Of a stretch of 17,360 nucleotides of DNA, positions 14,331-17,360 are shown piece by piece; within the stretch, counting starts at the first letter, position 1; each line of letters starts with the position of its first letter. The notes under the pieces are model-generated. The model had not been told where the DNA came from and made no database searches. It worked only from the letters and a program-made list of their open reading frames with translations. This DNA comes from Actinomycetales bacterium. Its GTDB lineage: Bacteria; Actinomycetota; Actinomycetes; Actinomycetales; Actinomycetaceae. The translations under genes and the position numbers were made by a program. Location of the stretch: assembly GCA_012513625.1 (NCBI GenBank), contig JAAZBW010000308.1, positions 1-17,360 on the forward strand. The letters are read 5' to 3'.

Positions 14331-16842
14331 ATTCGGAGGCCACGGCCTCCAGGACCGGCTGCCGGAGTGCCCTCCACGCCGGCCAGAGGGCGGCAATCAC
14401 GCCCACCACCACCGTGCCGGCCAGGATCACCAGCAGCGCCTCCCACGGGATTACGAGGTCGGTGAGGCCCAGGTCCTGGAGGATGGACGGGAGGGTGGCA
14501 CCGAGTCCCACGCCGATGAGCATGCCCATGATCGTGCCGAAGAGGGCGGTGAGCACGGACTCGATCATGATCATCCCCACCAGCTGCCCGCCACCCAGTC
14601 CCACGGCGCGCATGAGCCCGATCTCACGGGTGCGCTCCATGACCGCCATGGCGAGCGTGTTGATGATCGAGAGCACGGCGATCACGAGTGAGAGCCCGAG
14701 GAGCGCGTAGAGCACGTTCATCATCGTGCTGATGAGGCCGACCGTCTGCTCCGCGAGCTCGTCCTTGTCGAGCACGTTGAGGATCGGCAGGTCAGCCACC
14801 GCCTCCTCGAGGTCCGCGCGCGTGGCATCGGGATCACCCGTGGAGTTCACGAGGAAGAAGATCACGGCGCGGGTCTGCTCGGGCACGAGCCGTTCGAAGC
14901 CCTCGGTGAAGGCGTAGAGCTCGGAGAACATGAATTGGTCGTTCGTGACTCCCACCACCTCCATCGTCACGTCCTCGCCGCCGGGCACCGCGAAGGTGAG
15001 GCTCGTGCCGGGGCCGATGCCGGAAGAGTCAGAAGCGGTCTGGGAGATGAGGAGCTCGTCCGCAGAGCGGAGCGGTTCGCCCTCCACCACGGGCACGTTG
15101 AGCATCTCCTCGTAGCCCTCGGGGGACATGGCGGAGACGGACAGGTTGCCCTCTGGTTCAAGGGAGCGAACAGCACCGATGAAGGCGGGAGTCACGCCGG
15201 AGACGGTGTCCAACTGTTCCAGTTGTTGCCCGAGTCCGAGCGGGGTGGCGCCGCGCTGGGAGCCCACGTAGAAATCGGCGGACATCTGGTTGTCGATGAT
15301 CGAGCGGGTGGAGGCCGTGGCTGAGGCCGCGAGCACCGCCGCCGCGGACACGAAGGTCATCCCGATGGTGAGTGCCGCGGCTGTGGCCGAGGTGCGCCGG
15401 GGGGTGCGTAGCACGTTTCCGCGGGCGAGGGTCCCGATGGGCCGCAGGGCCCGGAACGGGATCGCGAGCACGCCGAGCAGCGGTGGCACGATCAGGGGGC
15501 CGAGTCCGAGCATGCCGAGCAGGACCAGTGCAGCGCCCAACCCCAGCAGGAGGGCTTCGGTACGGTCCACGGCCATCCAGACGCATGCGAGACCGGCCAC
15601 TGCCATGAGCGCGGAGATGATGCCCCGCACCACGGTGGTCTTCTCCGGCTTGGGGTCCTCCGGACGCATGGCCTCCACGGGCGCCGTGCCGGCCGCCTGA
15701 CGGGCGGGCAGGAGCGACGCCACGATGGTGAACACCACGGCAACGCCCATGACGAGTGCGGCACGGGCGGGAGGGAGCCAGGGGGTGCCCTCGAGGGGCG
15801 TCCCCATGGACTCGAAGATCTGCTGCGCCCCGATCACCAGGAGCACTCCGGTCCCGATCCCGAAGAGCGAACCGAACACTCCGATGATGCCCGCCTGGGC
15901 CATCAGGCTGCCGAGCACCTGACCGGGAGAGGCGCCGAGCGCACGGAGGAGCGCGAACTCCCGCTGCCGCTGGCGCACCAGCATTGCGAACGTGTTGGCG
16001 ATGAGGAATGAGCCCACGAAGAAGGCGATGAAAGCAAAGACGAGCATGAACGTCTCGATGAACCCCATCGCCTCGGCGGTGGCGCTCTGCGACTCCTCAC
16101 GGACCTGCTCGCCGCTCACCACCTCGACGCCGTCGCCCAGCTGAGCTTCGAGGGCACGGATCACGGAGTCCGATTCTGCGCCGTCCTCGAGCGCCACGGC
16201 AAACGTCTGGACCACCCCCGTGGGGGCGAAGGCCGCGAGGCCCGTCTCCTCGGAGATGAACAGGAACGTGGCGCCCATGAGGCTCCATTCGGAGTCCACT
16301 GTCCCCACAATGGTGGCGTCAAAGGTGTGGGTGTCCCCGATCGTCACCGGCGCAGTGTCTCCCACCGCATACCCGGAGAGTTCGTACGTGGCGGACTCGA
16401 GCGCAATCTCGCCCGTGGTCTCGGGCACCCGACCTTCCAGCACCTCGAAATCGTTGAGGTCCTCCGAGAGCACGCCGGCGAAGGTGGGGGCATTGCCGTT
16501 GGCAACCGCCCTGCCATCCGGTCCCACAAGGATCGCGGTGCCGAAGAGGGTGGGGGCGGAGGCCGCCACGCCGTCCACCGCGTCGATCTGCTCCTGCAAC
16601 TCAAGGGGAACGGGCTCCCGCTGGGGCGGCCCGAACGAGGAGGGCTCACCCTCAGCCTCGGTTCCCCGCACGTAGATGTCCCCGGTGGCGGTGGAGTCGG
16701 AGATCTTGGCGATCGATTCGCCCAGCATGTTCGTGAAGGAGAACGTGGCCGAGACGAACGCGGTGGCGAGTAGCACCGCGAGGATCGACATGGCGAAGCG
16801 CACCCAGTGTTCGCGGGTGTCGCGGAGCGCGATGCGAAACAT
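14329..16842 (-). CDS. ABC transporter permease, MacB/FtsX type with duplicated core
   Basis: An 837-residue integral membrane permease. The N-terminal helix (about 17-37) is followed by a large extracytoplasmic MacB-type periplasmic-core region (about 45-255). Three helices form an FtsX core (about 263-287, 312-340, 361-380; signature FALLRALGAS). A central helix pair follows (about 405-425, 430-462). The second half repeats the plan: helix 486-508, outer domain about 515-700, then helices 705-730, 757-783 and 800-822 with EIGLMRAVGLGGGQ. About 10 helices in all. This matches the single-polypeptide actinobacterial permeases that pair with a LolD/MacB-like ATPase to move or extract lipids, lipoproteins, peptides or antibiotics; the substrate cannot be told. 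Its ATG shares one base with the ATPase stop (TGATG), so translation is coupled. Confidence 0.92.
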   Translation of the reverse strand: MFRIALRDTREHWVRFAMSILAVLLATAFVSATFSFTNMLGESIAKISDSTATGDIYVRGTEAEGEPSSFGPPQREPVPLELQEQIDAVDGVAASAPTLFGTAILVGPDGRAVANGNAPTFAGVLSEDLNDFEVLEGRVPETTGEIALESATYELSGYAVGDTAPVTIGDTHTFDATIVGTVDSEWSLMGATFLFISEETGLAAFAPTGVVQTFAVALEDGAESDSVIRALEAQLGDGVEVVSGEQVREESQSATAEAMGFIETFMLVFAFIAFFVGSFLIANTFAMLVRQRQREFALLRALGASPGQVLGSLMAQAGIIGVFGSLFGIGTGVLLVIGAQQIFESMGTPLEGTPWLPPARAALVMGVAVVFTIVASLLPARQAAGTAPVEAMRPEDPKPEKTTVVRGIISALMAVAGLACVWMAVDRTEALLLGLGAALVLLGMLGLGPLIVPPLLGVLAIPFRALRPIGTLARGNVLRTPRRTSATAAALTIGMTFVSAAAVLAASATASTRSIIDNQMSADFYVGSQRGATPLGLGQQLEQLDTVSGVTPAFIGAVRSLEPEGNLSVSAMSPEGYEEMLNVPVVEGEPLRSADELLISQTASDSSGIGPGTSLTFAVPGGEDVTMEVVGVTNDQFMFSELYAFTEGFERLVPEQTRAVIFFLVNSTGDPDATRADLEEAVADLPILNVLDKDELAEQTVGLISTMMNVLYALLGLSLVIAVLSIINTLAMAVMERTREIGLMRAVGLGGGQLVGMIMIESVLTALFGTIMGMLIGVGLGATLPSILQDLGLTDLVIPWEALLVILAGTVVVGVIAALWPAWRALRQPVLEAVASE

Positions 16843-17360
16843 CAGGCGCCCACCTCGGCCGCGGCGAGCTCGGTCTCACGGCTCGCGCCCGCGCCGTGGT
16901 TCGGTGCCAACCGGCCGAGGGTGGCAAGGATGGAGTCGCGCGTGGGCGCCTCGAGCCGCTCCACGATCTGTCCATCAGCAAGGAACAGCACCCGATCCGC
17001 GTAGGCGGCGGCCGTGGGCTCGTGCGTCACGATCACGATCGACTGTCCGAAGTCGTCCACGCTCCTGCGCAGGAAGCCCAGCACCTCGCCTGCCGCCCGC
17101 GAGTCCAGGTTGCCGGTGGGCTCGTCCGCGAACACCACGGACGGCCGCCCCACGAGGGCCCGCGCGCACGCCACCCGCTGCTGCTGGCCTCCCGAGAGTT
17201 CGGACGGGCGGTGGGTGAGCCGGTCCCCGAGCCCCACAATCGAGACCACATGATCGAACCACTCGCGGTCCACCTGTCCCCGCGCGATATCCACGGGCAG
17301 CGTGATGTTCTCCGCTGCAGTGAGCGTGGGGATGAGGTTGTAGGCCTGGAACACGAACCC
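16842..17360 (-). CDS. ABC transporter ATP-binding protein, LolD/MacB type (N-terminus outside window)
   Basis: The C-terminal 172 residues of the ATPase partner of the adjacent permease. The frame is open to the window edge, so the Walker A P-loop is missing only because of truncation. Present, in order, are the Q-loop (FVFQAYNLIPTLTAAENI), the signature LSGGQQQRVACARAL, Walker B (SVVFADEP), the D-loop GNLDS and the H-loop VTHEP. The Q-loop wording and signature are those of the MacB/LolD/FtsE group. A tail of about 40 residues after the core is Ala/Glu-rich. It powers the permease by ATP hydrolysis on the cytoplasmic face. The pair forms one operon whose promoter lies outside the window. 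Confidence 0.95.
   Translation of the reverse strand, partial: GFVFQAYNLIPTLTAAENITLPVDIARGQVDREWFDHVVSIVGLGDRLTHRPSELSGGQQQRVACARALVGRPSVVFADEPTGNLDSRAAGEVLGFLRRSVDDFGQSIVIVTHEPTAAAYADRVLFLADGQIVERLEAPTRDSILATLGRLAPNHGAGASRETELAAAEVGA

Overview
The window is GC-rich DNA from an actinobacterium (Actinomycetota). The evidence is strong third-position G/C bias, frequent GTG starts, TANNNT-type -10 elements, LPXTG wall-sorting signals, and the actinobacterial set purF-purM-DUF3073 with its neighbours (sterol-carrier-like protein, small two-helix membrane protein, RNB ribonuclease). The LPXTG proteins suggest something near Actinomycetaceae or a related Micrococcales family, but genus cannot be fixed from this sequence. 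No rRNA, tRNA, CRISPR array, phage or insertion sequence is visible.

Layout. (1) 2-574 is the 3' end of an NADP-type glutamate dehydrogenase gene. (2) 739-4902 encodes a 1387-residue exported, wall-anchored protein with two complete 5'-nucleotidase modules in tandem, ended by a strong GC-rich hairpin. (3) 4994-9817 is a plus-strand run: sterol-carrier-like protein, two-helix membrane protein, RNB ribonuclease, purF and purM. Several junctions are tightly spaced, and two genes look leaderless. (4) 9902-11022 is a minus-strand block: DUF3073 protein, DUF3618 protein and a holin-like DUF1469 membrane protein. (5) 11284-14166 encodes a wall-anchored ExeM/NucH-type extracellular nuclease with lamin-tail, OB-fold and endonuclease/exonuclease/phosphatase domains. 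(6) A short spacer holds a 20-bp perfect inverted repeat between two copies of a 12-bp repeat. (7) 14329-17360 (minus) is a MacB-like ABC exporter operon, with the permease complete and the ATPase cut by the window edge.

How the genes fit together. The nuclease can cut extracellular DNA or RNA, and the tandem 5'-nucleotidase can strip phosphate from the released nucleotides at the same cell wall. The product would be importable nucleosides plus phosphate. Between these two genes lie the first and fifth steps of de novo purine synthesis (PurF, PurM). The segment therefore combines extracellular nucleotide salvage with purine biosynthesis. The cooperation is inferred from domain content and proximity.

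The least explained items are the altered metal ligand in the second nucleotidase module, a hairpin covering the ribosome binding site of the DUF3073 gene, a purF -10 element that overlaps the stop codon of the preceding gene, and the repeat-flanked palindrome at 14180-14330. I do not see a clearly novel multi-gene defence or mobile system.
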